Of a stretch of DNA of 46,462 nt, positions 9,822-18,661 are shown piece by piece (positions within the stretch are counted from its first letter, which is position 1; the number at the start of each line of letters is the position of its first letter). The notes under the pieces are model-generated. The model worked only from the letters and a program-made list of their open reading frames with translations, was not told the origin of the DNA and ran no database searches. The position numbers and the translations under genes are program-made. The DNA is from Rhodopirellula sp. (GTDB lineage: Bacteria; Planctomycetota; Planctomycetia; Pirellulales; Pirellulaceae): contig NZVD01000036.1 in the NCBI GenBank assembly GCA_002701385.1, positions 1 through 46,462 of the forward strand, written 5' to 3'.

Positions 9822-11108
9822 CTACTTAAGCTGCAAGGCTCTCGTGGAATCGCCCAGAGATTCAGCAGTTGCCCCCATCACCTGAGTCATCGCCAGCCAT
9901 AGATTGGCGACCGGCGTCCCCGCATCAGACTTAACATGACGGTGTGTCCTAATGGCACCACCGGCACTGCCAGCGATGACGAGTGGAAGGTTGGTGTAGA
10001 TGTGGTCTTTGCCGCTGGATAACCCAGAGCCAAACAGGAACATCGTATTATCCAGTAGTGTCGAATCACCCTCTTTCACAGCAAGCATTTTTTTCACCAC
10101 ATAGGCGAACTGTTCAACATGATACTGATCCAGACGAGCAAGCTCAGCCCGAACACGATCGTCTCCCTGTTGGTGAGTCCAGGAATGATGAAGAATTGGC
10201 TGTTCGAACAGACCGTGCACTTTTTGCGGAGTGCTCCATCGTTCAGGCGCAACCATAAGTGAAGCAACTCGAGTCAGGTCCGTTTGCAGAGCAAGCACCA
10301 TCAAATCACCCATCAATCGAATATATTCATGGCGTTCGAGCTCGGGCCACGGAACGGTAGGGGCCTCCAAACGGAGTTGTTCAATCGTTCCTTTTCTATC
10401 TTCAATTCTCTTAATCTGTTTTTCAACAGCTCTGACCGATTCCAGATATTCATCCAGTTTCCGTAGATCCTGTCTCCCCAACTGTCGCTGTAGGCTTTTC
10501 GCGTCTTCCATGACAAGGTCGAGTATACTTGCAGAGACTTTATTTTCATCCACAACGAATAGTCGTCGAAAAACTTTATCCGGGTCACGCATTGACTTGG
10601 CTACGTGACCGTGCCCATACCACGAAATGTTATCAAAATAGACGGATTCTTTGTTGTCGGTATAGGGATTGCAACTGAGTTCAAGAGATCTAAACGGAGT
10701 ATGAGCAGCCGTTTGATCCGCAATTAACTGGTCAACCGTACGTTTCAATGGATATCCTGCAGGAGAGAGCTCAGTTGGGTGCGCACTAGACAACCAGCAA
10801 GTGCTTGCCTGCGCATGTCCATCTGTACCGGCCACTTTTACACGATCCAAATTTGAATAGACGGAAATATAGTTCTTCAGGTCCTGAAGCGGCGAGAGCG
10901 TTGGACTCAACTTAAATTCGCTGTCGTCTCCATCGACACCCCATCTATCCTGCACCACGCCATTGGGAATATAAAAGAAGGCGGCCCGCTTTGGCGCGGT
11001 AGGCTGGTCTGCCCAAGTCCGCCCGTGCATAACTTCAAGCAGGGGGAGGCTCATCGCGATACCGCATCCTCGCAAGAACGTACGTCTCGCTAATGTGTGC
11101 CTTTTCAT
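9822..11108 (-). CDS. DUF1552 family protein
   Basis: A 428-residue DUF1552 protein. The leader MKRHTLARRTFLRGCGIAMS carries the twin arginine and the family's RRTFLRG/LPLLEVM start. I chose the ATG at 11108 rather than in-frame starts up to 11147. It removes an overlap with the upstream gene, places the leader correctly, and has AAGGAG 12 bases upstream. Landmarks are FFYIPNGVVQDRWG, QTDLTRVASLMVAPE, and TMFLFGSGLSSGKDHIYTNLPLVIAG near the C-terminus. It follows the DUF1592-type cytochrome gene by seven bases and forms the usual planctomycete DUF1592/DUF1552 couple. Biochemical function is unknown. Confidence 0.92.
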   Translation of the reverse strand: MKRHTLARRTFLRGCGIAMSLPLLEVMHGRTWADQPTAPKRAAFFYIPNGVVQDRWGVDGDDSEFKLSPTLSPLQDLKNYISVYSNLDRVKVAGTDGHAQASTCWLSSAHPTELSPAGYPLKRTVDQLIADQTAAHTPFRSLELSCNPYTDNKESVYFDNISWYGHGHVAKSMRDPDKVFRRLFVVDENKVSASILDLVMEDAKSLQRQLGRQDLRKLDEYLESVRAVEKQIKRIEDRKGTIEQLRLEAPTVPWPELERHEYIRLMGDLMVLALQTDLTRVASLMVAPERWSTPQKVHGLFEQPILHHSWTHQQGDDRVRAELARLDQYHVEQFAYVVKKMLAVKEGDSTLLDNTMFLFGSGLSSGKDHIYTNLPLVIAGSAGGAIRTHRHVKSDAGTPVANLWLAMTQVMGATAESLGDSTRALQLK

Positions 11109-11115
11109 TCTCAGA

Positions 11116-13698
11116 TCAATCTCCTTCTGGTACCGCATTCCCATCACGGGGATTCACTACCTGCTTATGTCTAAAAGGGTACGACGTAGCAACACCAACC
11201 ACTACTGATGAAAAGCGACCGTCATTGGCAAGAACGTTGCGCACAATTGTATCCACAGCCAGTTTATCAGACACTTCCAGTTGCCGACCCAACGCATATG
11301 ACAACATGTGTTCACTAAAGGCCCGCGTAAACACTTCCGGCCGTCTGAGCAGGGCTTCTTTGAAGGAAATGATGTCCTGAAACTTCACTTCACCAAACAA
11401 CTCTCCGCCGGCATCAATCTCCAAACCGCTACGGTACTTATCTCGCCACCGCCCGACAGCATCATAATTTTCCAGAACAAACCCTAACGGGTCGATCCGG
11501 GCATGACACGATTTACAGGACTGATTGACCTGATGCTGTTTTAATACCTGTCGTAATGTTAGTCCCTTAGCTTCAAATACGGCATCGTCCTCTTCAATCT
11601 CAGGTACGACATCCGGTGGAGGAGGTGGCGGCCGATTGAAGATAACGCCCGCAACCCATGCTCCGCGGGTAATAGGGTTGGTCCTTAGTGGGGAGCTTGT
11701 CATCGTTAAAACAGCTGCAGTCGTGATCACGCCACCCTCACGCTTGTCATCCAATTCAATTCGATTGAATTGCTGATAACTCGGAAGAAAGCGATTGCGT
11801 TCACCCTTTCCCGCAAAAGGCTCATCAGCCCGATACCACTGCTGCAACTCATCACTTCGATATGTATAGTCAGAATGAATCAACTCCATTACCGGTCGGT
11901 CTTCAATCATGATACTTTCAAACAAGAGCAAAGGCTCAAGCATCGACTGCAATCCCAACTTCCAGTACTCACACCCGATTCGGGAATAGTAATTCGCAAA
12001 CCGCCTCGAGTCAGGAACGGCAGTTACTAACTGATCCAGCCGCAACCATTGCCGTGCGAAATTCTGACTTAAGGCCTGACTTCTCGAGTCCAGCAACATT
12101 TCCCGCACCTGACGTTCAAGGACCTGAGGTTCGGACAACTTCCCTGACTTTGCCAAAGCCAGAAGTTTGTCATCCGGAATACTATTCCAAAGAAAGATGG
12201 ATAGCCGTGTCGCTAACTCATAGTCAGTTAGCTTCTGCCGCCCGCTGCCAGTAGGAGCTTTTTCAATAAGATAAAGAAAACGCGGAGACGACAGGACCGC
12301 CGCGACGACATCCTTCATGGCCAGCTCAAAATCATTCGTTTCTAGCAACCGCGACTCAAAGAACTGCAAATACCTCTTCAGTAACGACTCATCCACCGGC
12401 ATCCGAAAAGCCTTTTCCATAATTTTCTCTAATCGGGATCTGGCTGTGTCTGTTTGCGATTCGTTTTGGGTTGGAACAAACAATGCGGTATAGCTATCGC
12501 AATATCGATTAAACTCAGGGGCATGGACGATAGCCTGAGCTAAATTAACAAACGTCTCCAACTGTAGTGCGGATACACTTAACTCTTCGCCACGATTATT
12601 AAAGCCATATTCTGCTGGCAAATCCACGGCAAATGGAAATACGCCGGATAGTATCGGCTTTTCGATCACATTTTTACCGAGCGTACGATTCCCCAGTTGC
12701 AACGTATCCGGCATAAGACCGGCAATAGGCTGAAAATACGGGTAGTCACTGCGAATAACCTTTTCAGGCAACGGGTAGATATCACCTTTAAGGCCCAGTA
12801 GTTCAACAACTGAATTATTGTATTCAAGGCGATTTAATCGTCGCATGACTGTCGGCGACAATTCCTGCCTGGCTGCCAGACGCTGGTCAACATAGTTCTG
12901 TAGCCCCAGAACAAGCTTTGATTTCTCATTGAGCGAGGGTTGTAGAGCACCTTCAGGTGGCATTTCTCCTGCCTGAAGGGCCCGGATTACTTTATGCGCC
13001 ACCGGTAGATTCCCAAGGAATGATTCTGATGTCGTTAGTGACTCCAAGTCAATCTTTCCTTCCCGCCGCTGAGCATGATGGCAATCTGAGCAGTACGTTT
13101 TAATCGTCTTATAAAGCTCCTGATAATCGACGTGGACAAGGTCTAAAGCAACCGGCTGAGATGCCCTGTCTGATTCCAAATCAACTGCCTTTAGATAATC
13201 CACCCCTAACAGATACCGCCCTTTTTCTTTAAAGGGCCTGGCCTGAGCATTAGCACCAACCAGATTCAATTCAAGGTAATGAACCCCCTTTGTTAACCGA
13301 TGTACCCCAAGCTTCAGTAATGGTGCGATCTCAACTTGGCCCGCGTAGCAATCGACTGCTGCCGATATTTTTCTACCATCCAGATTGATGTTACAGACGC
13401 CATAGTCCGGAGCTTTGGTTAGGCGAAGCGATATATCATACTTACTATCGAACCTAACCAGAAACGGAAGACGAAGCACATCTCCCTGTTTACCATCCCA
13501 AAGCAAATGAGCATGCCGACTCCATTGCTCACCATAATGTGCCATCCCCTGCACTCGTGCCGGTTTTTCAATTTTAAAGTGGTATTCGCCTTCATAGATC
13601 CCGTTATAAGGAAACGGCAACCGAATTCTCTCTTGCTGCTGAGCACCAACCGTTGCCGCGGAAAAGAATAGCATTATGCAAATCAGGCGTCCAAACAT
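11116..13698 (-). CDS. PSCyt1-DUF1587/1595/1592/1588/1585 cytochrome protein with N-terminal CBM-like domain
   Basis: 860 residues from the ATG at 13698, chosen because it gives a good signal peptide (MFGRLICIMLFFSAATVGAQ). Starting at 13806 would overlap the upstream helicase. Residues 25-175 look like a beta-sandwich ligand-binding domain (VCNINLDGRKI, GVHYLELNLVGAN) not found at this position in the paralogue at 23946. PSCyt1 has CSDCH at 203-207 and GEMPPEG near 245. DUF1587 (MRRLNRLEYNNSVVELLG), DUF1595, DUF1592 and DUF1588 (NRPPPPPPDVVPEIEEDD, then CKSCH at 728-732) follow, and DUF1585 (YALGRQLEVSD) closes the protein. It is exported, redox-active and of unknown substrate. Confidence 0.93.
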   Translation of the reverse strand: MFGRLICIMLFFSAATVGAQQQERIRLPFPYNGIYEGEYHFKIEKPARVQGMAHYGEQWSRHAHLLWDGKQGDVLRLPFLVRFDSKYDISLRLTKAPDYGVCNINLDGRKISAAVDCYAGQVEIAPLLKLGVHRLTKGVHYLELNLVGANAQARPFKEKGRYLLGVDYLKAVDLESDRASQPVALDLVHVDYQELYKTIKTYCSDCHHAQRREGKIDLESLTTSESFLGNLPVAHKVIRALQAGEMPPEGALQPSLNEKSKLVLGLQNYVDQRLAARQELSPTVMRRLNRLEYNNSVVELLGLKGDIYPLPEKVIRSDYPYFQPIAGLMPDTLQLGNRTLGKNVIEKPILSGVFPFAVDLPAEYGFNNRGEELSVSALQLETFVNLAQAIVHAPEFNRYCDSYTALFVPTQNESQTDTARSRLEKIMEKAFRMPVDESLLKRYLQFFESRLLETNDFELAMKDVVAAVLSSPRFLYLIEKAPTGSGRQKLTDYELATRLSIFLWNSIPDDKLLALAKSGKLSEPQVLERQVREMLLDSRSQALSQNFARQWLRLDQLVTAVPDSRRFANYYSRIGCEYWKLGLQSMLEPLLLFESIMIEDRPVMELIHSDYTYRSDELQQWYRADEPFAGKGERNRFLPSYQQFNRIELDDKREGGVITTAAVLTMTSSPLRTNPITRGAWVAGVIFNRPPPPPPDVVPEIEEDDAVFEAKGLTLRQVLKQHQVNQSCKSCHARIDPLGFVLENYDAVGRWRDKYRSGLEIDAGGELFGEVKFQDIISFKEALLRRPEVFTRAFSEHMLSYALGRQLEVSDKLAVDTIVRNVLANDGRFSSVVVGVATSYPFRHKQVVNPRDGNAVPEGD

Positions 13699-13717
13699 AG
13701 TGATATTATAGCCTCGT

Positions 13718-16552
13718 TTACCTAAAAAACTCTTTGGTCGTGATCTGCTCGTTGGCCAGCAGGCCTTTTCCTGCAGCGTCCAGCAGAAATTCCCGCCCTT
13801 CACCACGCTGAGTAAAGTGGATATTCCCTGGACTCACTAATCGATTCCAATGTTCCTGAAAACATTCAGCCAGATCTTTATTTTTCGCCAGTACTTCCGG
13901 CACGGCGTGTAACATCACCAGCTGACGGTCCACTTCGATATGCTCGTATTTTTCAGCAAAATACTTTTTTAATAGTTGAGGCAATATACCCGCAAACCAT
14001 GGATAACGCGTACGACTTGAGAACTCCTTCATATCAACAAAGCGTTCGATCACGTAACGGGCCTCAAGCGGCGGCGAGAATACATCTTTCAGGGCCTGAG
14101 TAAAGATGGCGACCTCTTCTTCATTCGCTTCCTTTAAAAAGACACGGACGTAGCCACCTGCCTGCTCTCCCACATAAAGATGATCCAGTAATTCAGTACT
14201 ACCTTCCCACTGGATCAGTCCTGAATCACGCAATGCGGCAACAATCACTTCTGATACACTTTTTGTGAGTGACTCCGGTGTCCAGGCGGTCGTGTCACCT
14301 GTAAAGGGTGGAAATCCCAGACTGGTACCCACTCGCTCGATAGGAATTTGAATCGATTTAGCAGCCTGTCCCTTAAACGGTTCTCCAATCCCCCACAATT
14401 GGTAATTCCTTGCTCGATTCCCTGCACGCTTTAGCATTTCTTCTGAAATCAATGTTGCGACTCGTTCGACGCCCCTAGGCTTGATTTCAGTAAATGCCGG
14501 ATGCACGTGCCCAACGCCCTTTTCAATCACACCATCATCGGTCACACCGTAAATCCGAGTATGCTTCTTACAAAACCGCTTGTAGTCGGAAAGCCCTTTG
14601 AGAAACTCGGGAGCCAAACAAACGACATCCCAATTGTGGGCAAGCTTCTGAGGTGCATCTGAATCAAGCCGAATAGAACGCCCCCTAAGTTGATTAACAC
14701 TCATCGATGTTGTGACTGAGGTCAAATCAACAAGCACATTAATCTTGTTGGCATCCCATCCTTCACCAAGAAGCCCACGTGTTCCGACCAGACACTTGGT
14801 ATAGCCAGCCTGAAAGAACTCGGTAATGAGTTGAATGTAAACTCGGGGTACCCAATCTGCTCCTCGCGCCTTTAACAGACGGTAGCCATCCTGAGCTCCC
14901 CAACGCAATTCAACCTCATAATCTTTTTCCTGCAACCACTGTGATGCGTATTCGTGAAAGACTAGATATAGATCATCATCCACCAACACGGTGGACCCGG
15001 TCACCAGGACTGGATCAAGCCGGTCTGTATCTTCATCCTGAAGAAGCGTCCGGAAGGCAGCGACCGCGCCCCCTACTTCACTGTCTAGGATATGGCTGAC
15101 TTCAGGGTCAACTGCGGAGGTTTTTTCATAATCACAGACGACCACCGCGCGAATCGAATCCCCCAACATCTCCTTTTCCCGTTGCAAAATTGGGATCAAC
15201 GCCTGCGCCTTGCTTTGAGAGTACGCCAGTATCCGGTTCACAGGCGACGCACATCTTTGATTCCCAGTTTCAGTAATTTGCGTTCCTAAAAGGCGTAAGT
15301 GCCTTTTAATCCGGCCGGCCAATTCAAGGTTCTGTGCGTTATTGGTCCTCATTAAATACAAACGGACGTACGGATCAATCACCGGCACACAATACGCCAA
15401 TAGATCTTCACATTCATCAACTTGTTCTTGCGATAATTCGCGAGCATTTCTCGGAAGTGCAACATCGTCTTTTGCCAATAACACTCTGGCCGCCCATGCA
15501 AACGAGGCAAACCGTTTCTCATATTCTCCCCAATTGCGTGCCGGGCGAAGCGGCAATTCCATCTTCTCAAGCGTCTGGTAGGCCCATTGATTTAATGAAA
15601 GCCGATCCTCTTCGGAGCCAACATGCTGTAACACATCCAATAACTCCTGCATATGCTCGCTCGTATTGGAGATATACTCCAATTCATCAGCGGTTGGCCG
15701 AACAAAGTAACACAGGTCTTTATAGGGAGCTAAGAATCCATCTTTGATGACTGCCGGGACAGGCACATCATAGTCAATCTGATCTAATAGCGATTCGTAA
15801 ATCGACCAGTCTTGAGCATCCGCTTCTTCCGGATCCGGAGGAGTCGCTGTTAAACCTACCACCACCGGGTCATCCAGATACTCTGCAATTCCATTGAGTA
15901 CCCTTCCCCAATGACCCACCAAATGATGACACTCATCCAGAATAACTAACTTAACTCCAGCCTCGCGAAGACGATGCAAGTTTTCGAGTGAACTGGCGTG
16001 TAACACAGACAACGCATCATTACCGCGAGTAATCTCTTCCCGGATTTTCTTCGTGTAGTATGCCAGTCGTTCCTGGAAATAATCTGGATTGTGTTCATGA
16101 AGATCTCGAATCCAAACTTCGGCTTCCTCTTCCGTATGTGCCTTTTCTTTTTCCAGTAACGATTGTTTCCAAAACTGTAATGCTTCGTCACTTAAATCAT
16201 TACCGCCTCGGGCCGGCATTGTTACAGACTGATAGGTCAGTGACGTAAAGAGTCCCGGCTGTTTGGGGTTGGACGAGAGCAGTTCATCCGCAATAGGTTG
16301 TCCATCCTGTTCGAATAGATCCATCCGCGCAAGCCACTGTGATTGAATCGCTGAATTAGGGCTCAATACGACAGCTGGGCACTTAAACAACTGGGCCCAC
16401 AGATACAAACCGGTAACCGTTTTACCGGAGCCAGGAGGAGCATTGATATAGAGTTTGCGTTCTGCCTGCGCAAGGTGAGTCTCAGCTACGCTCACAACCT
16501 CCAACTGGCTTGGACGTAATGTACTCTTAAAGCTAATCGCGGGAAATGCCAT
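13718..16552 (-). CDS. SF2 DEAD/DEAH-type helicase with unrecognised C-terminal region
   Basis: 944 residues, cytoplasmic. Helicase motifs are all visible: motif I PPGSGKT (39-45), Ia VVLSPNSAIQSQW (61-73), II DECH (206-209), III TAT (235-237), V GTRGLLGEGWD (590-600) and VI QLRGRSIR (621-628). About 350 residues separate motif III from motif V, which is more than a minimal helicase core needs. Residues after about 650 match no domain I recognise. The closest general group is XPB/type III restriction-like SF2 helicases. No nuclease or methylase neighbour is present, so a restriction role is not supported. The gene lies 19 bases before a DUF1592 gene and 59 after a DUF4340 gene in a same-strand run. 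Confidence 0.88.
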   Translation of the reverse strand: MAFPAISFKSTLRPSQLEVVSVAETHLAQAERKLYINAPPGSGKTVTGLYLWAQLFKCPAVVLSPNSAIQSQWLARMDLFEQDGQPIADELLSSNPKQPGLFTSLTYQSVTMPARGGNDLSDEALQFWKQSLLEKEKAHTEEEAEVWIRDLHEHNPDYFQERLAYYTKKIREEITRGNDALSVLHASSLENLHRLREAGVKLVILDECHHLVGHWGRVLNGIAEYLDDPVVVGLTATPPDPEEADAQDWSIYESLLDQIDYDVPVPAVIKDGFLAPYKDLCYFVRPTADELEYISNTSEHMQELLDVLQHVGSEEDRLSLNQWAYQTLEKMELPLRPARNWGEYEKRFASFAWAARVLLAKDDVALPRNARELSQEQVDECEDLLAYCVPVIDPYVRLYLMRTNNAQNLELAGRIKRHLRLLGTQITETGNQRCASPVNRILAYSQSKAQALIPILQREKEMLGDSIRAVVVCDYEKTSAVDPEVSHILDSEVGGAVAAFRTLLQDEDTDRLDPVLVTGSTVLVDDDLYLVFHEYASQWLQEKDYEVELRWGAQDGYRLLKARGADWVPRVYIQLITEFFQAGYTKCLVGTRGLLGEGWDANKINVLVDLTSVTTSMSVNQLRGRSIRLDSDAPQKLAHNWDVVCLAPEFLKGLSDYKRFCKKHTRIYGVTDDGVIEKGVGHVHPAFTEIKPRGVERVATLISEEMLKRAGNRARNYQLWGIGEPFKGQAAKSIQIPIERVGTSLGFPPFTGDTTAWTPESLTKSVSEVIVAALRDSGLIQWEGSTELLDHLYVGEQAGGYVRVFLKEANEEEVAIFTQALKDVFSPPLEARYVIERFVDMKEFSSRTRYPWFAGILPQLLKKYFAEKYEHIEVDRQLVMLHAVPEVLAKNKDLAECFQEHWNRLVSPGNIHFTQRGEGREFLLDAAGKGLLANEQITTKEFFR

Positions 16553-16557
16553 AAACC

Positions 16558-16580
16558 AACCGTCTCTCCTATCGACGGTT
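16558..16580 (-). promoter_or_regulatory. leader hairpin presenting the helicase ribosome binding site in its loop
   Basis: On the minus strand AACCGTC and GACGGTT form a perfect 7-bp stem around the 9-base loop GATAGGAGA. The loop carries the AGGAG Shine-Dalgarno sequence, and 12 bases of sequence (GACGGTTGGTTT) separate it from the ATG at 16552. The stem begins 32 bases after the upstream stop. It could modulate translation or stabilise the site. Function is inferred. Confidence 0.45.
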
Positions 16581-16611
16581 CATTTTAACCACAATGCCGC
16601 TGAAACCCCAA

Positions 16612-18639
16612 TTACTGAGGCAAATTGAGTCCTGGCGGCAGGTTTAATCCGCCCGGCAAGCCGCCCGGCAAACCACCAGCTCCTGCAGGTGGTGCCTCAG
16701 GCTCATCAGTTTTTTCTCGAATCAGCTGAGCACGATTAAGACGCAGTTTGTCGTATTGAGGCCCCGGGATGACATAATACCAAAGTGCAAAACGACGATT
16801 TAAATCGGCGGCCTTTTCCTGCCCCTCTTCAAGTTGGCGTTCGTAATTTGCCAACTCGGTCGCGTAACTTTGCTGTGCGATTTTGAACTCATTTAGATCT
16901 TGCTCATATTGCTGCTTCAACGCTTCCAACTCAGCCTCCGGATCTTTCTCTTCCTCTTCCACTACTTCACTCTCCGGAGCATCTTCTGGAGTTTCGGTAG
17001 GATTTTGCGGTGGAGCATCAGCAGATGCTTTGTCGTCAGTTTCCTGTTCGACTGGCTCCCCGGTTTCTTCAGCGGGGGCGTCTTCTTCCGCCGCAGGTGC
17101 ACCGTCGACATTTTCATCGCCATTACTTGTTTCGTCATCATCGCATCCAGGAGCCGGAGGTGTGTCTGATGAATCAGCGGCTGGGTCTTCTTCACCAGTT
17201 TCATCTTTCCCCGACTCTTCCTGAGGGCCTTCTGGATCCTGTAATGCTTCAGGCTTTTCTGGTTCAACCGGCTCTTCAGGCCGCTCCCCTAAAAGAGATT
17301 CATCGAAAGATACTCGTACAAAGACATATCTTCCGGGTTGATTCATTGGATCGAATGCTTCCTCGGCCTCAGGGGCATCATCCACGTTGGGCTCAAGAGC
17401 AACTTGAGTATCCAGTTCTTCTACGTTTTCTGGTTCATCTTCCGACTTTTCCTCTGATTCGGTTTCCGTTTCTTTAGCCTGCTCTTCCTCTGGAGTCAGT
17501 CCAATCTCCAGCTCATCCTGAGAGCCGGCAAAGGCTCTACCAAAATAAAGTCGGTAGACGACACCTTCATTGGTTCCTGCTTCCAGCTCACCCTGCAAAG
17601 CTAACAAAGATATATCATCCGGAGCGCCAGACTGCCCCGGCTGCAAACGAAACCCTCCACGCAACAAATCCTGGTTGATTCCCTGAACCAGATTTTGGGC
17701 ATATTGATTTCTCTGAGGAGCTGGCTGTGCCAAAATCAGCTCCATGTCCAATGCTAAATCAGCAGTCAACCCGGCTCGTTTGGGCCGCACTCCGGCGATC
17801 TCAAAATCATCCAACGCAGACACGATGTCCGTCAAAGCATCAGCATCTACCTCCAGTGCCTCATCTTCCAAACCTTCAAGCTGCCAGTCTTCTGAAGAGC
17901 TTTCACGACTGAGCACACTCAATTCTGTTTCTGAGAGTGTCCCCTCGTTTTCATCCACCTCATAGTCAAACACTGAAATTCGCTCAATATTGGTACCCTG
18001 AACTTCCAGCAGATCTGTGTTGATCCAGTCACTAAATCTAGCTGAAAGGTCGACATTCGACAGCGTGGTGATGTAGACTTCATCTTCACTCGGTGACCGC
18101 ACATAGTAATCGGACTGTTGCCCTTCCACTTTGTCACCAATAATGATGTCCACAGCTGCTTCAGTTTCTCCATCCTGCAGAATGGTAACTCGACTACCGA
18201 CTCCTTCTATGTCCGACACACTCAGCGTATCCTGTCGAGGATCAACCACCCCATAGTTAGCATGGTCCTCTTTCCAACGCGTAACCATTGCTCCACGTTT
18301 AATTCCCATGACCGATGACGCCGTACGCCCGAGTCGATCCTGCGCATCTGCTGGATAATTATGATGCGACGGAATGACCCACTGTTGATCAGCATTACGC
18401 TCCACCTTAAATTCCATCGGTCTACCATTTTCAGCGTCAAAAGCAGTCACCTGAAGAGACACAGCCATGGTCGAGTCAAAATCCTGAAAGTAGTTTTCAC
18501 CTCGTTTACCGATTTCTTCAATTTCAATCGAACCTCCGCCAAGCCCACCAAAAAATGTGAGCAGCAATGCTCCGACAGCCACACCGGCAAAGATGTTGGT
18601 TACATTCCAGCCGGATTGTGCAAGATTTGAATTACTCAT
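16612..18639 (-). CDS. DUF4340 family membrane-anchored protein
   Basis: 675 residues from the ATG at 18639 (MSNSNLAQSGW). This was preferred over 18687 because AAAAGG lies 8 bases upstream and the overlap with the permease gene disappears. One N-terminal membrane segment (about 12-32, IFAGVAVGALLLTFFGG) is followed by a DUF4340-like extracytoplasmic region (KVERNADQQWVIPSH, ANYGVVDP, IGDKVEGQQSDYYVR). About 170 residues from 390 onward are strongly acidic and rich in Glu, Pro, Asp and Ala (bases about 16920-17480). A coiled coil follows, and the C-terminal tail is Gly/Pro/Leu-rich (GGLPGGLPGGLNLPP). DUF4340 proteins routinely accompany Gld-type ABC systems, as here. The molecular role is unknown. 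Confidence 0.85.
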   Translation of the reverse strand: MSNSNLAQSGWNVTNIFAGVAVGALLLTFFGGLGGGSIEIEEIGKRGENYFQDFDSTMAVSLQVTAFDAENGRPMEFKVERNADQQWVIPSHHNYPADAQDRLGRTASSVMGIKRGAMVTRWKEDHANYGVVDPRQDTLSVSDIEGVGSRVTILQDGETEAAVDIIIGDKVEGQQSDYYVRSPSEDEVYITTLSNVDLSARFSDWINTDLLEVQGTNIERISVFDYEVDENEGTLSETELSVLSRESSSEDWQLEGLEDEALEVDADALTDIVSALDDFEIAGVRPKRAGLTADLALDMELILAQPAPQRNQYAQNLVQGINQDLLRGGFRLQPGQSGAPDDISLLALQGELEAGTNEGVVYRLYFGRAFAGSQDELEIGLTPEEEQAKETETESEEKSEDEPENVEELDTQVALEPNVDDAPEAEEAFDPMNQPGRYVFVRVSFDESLLGERPEEPVEPEKPEALQDPEGPQEESGKDETGEEDPAADSSDTPPAPGCDDDETSNGDENVDGAPAAEEDAPAEETGEPVEQETDDKASADAPPQNPTETPEDAPESEVVEEEEKDPEAELEALKQQYEQDLNEFKIAQQSYATELANYERQLEEGQEKAADLNRRFALWYYVIPGPQYDKLRLNRAQLIREKTDEPEAPPAGAGGLPGGLPGGLNLPPGLNLPQ

Positions 18640-18661
18640 GATCAATACCTTTTCCTGCTTC

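Noticed and set aside
13718-16552. Restriction-modification or known defence system around the helicase
   Set aside because: No nuclease, methylase, DUF1837 or other defence partner is adjacent; neighbours are transport and cytochrome genes.
16883-17477. Long plus-strand frames opposite the DUF4340 gene, rich in Ser or His/Pro
   Set aside because: They are shadows of the acidic low-complexity tract on the minus strand and have no start signal or domain.
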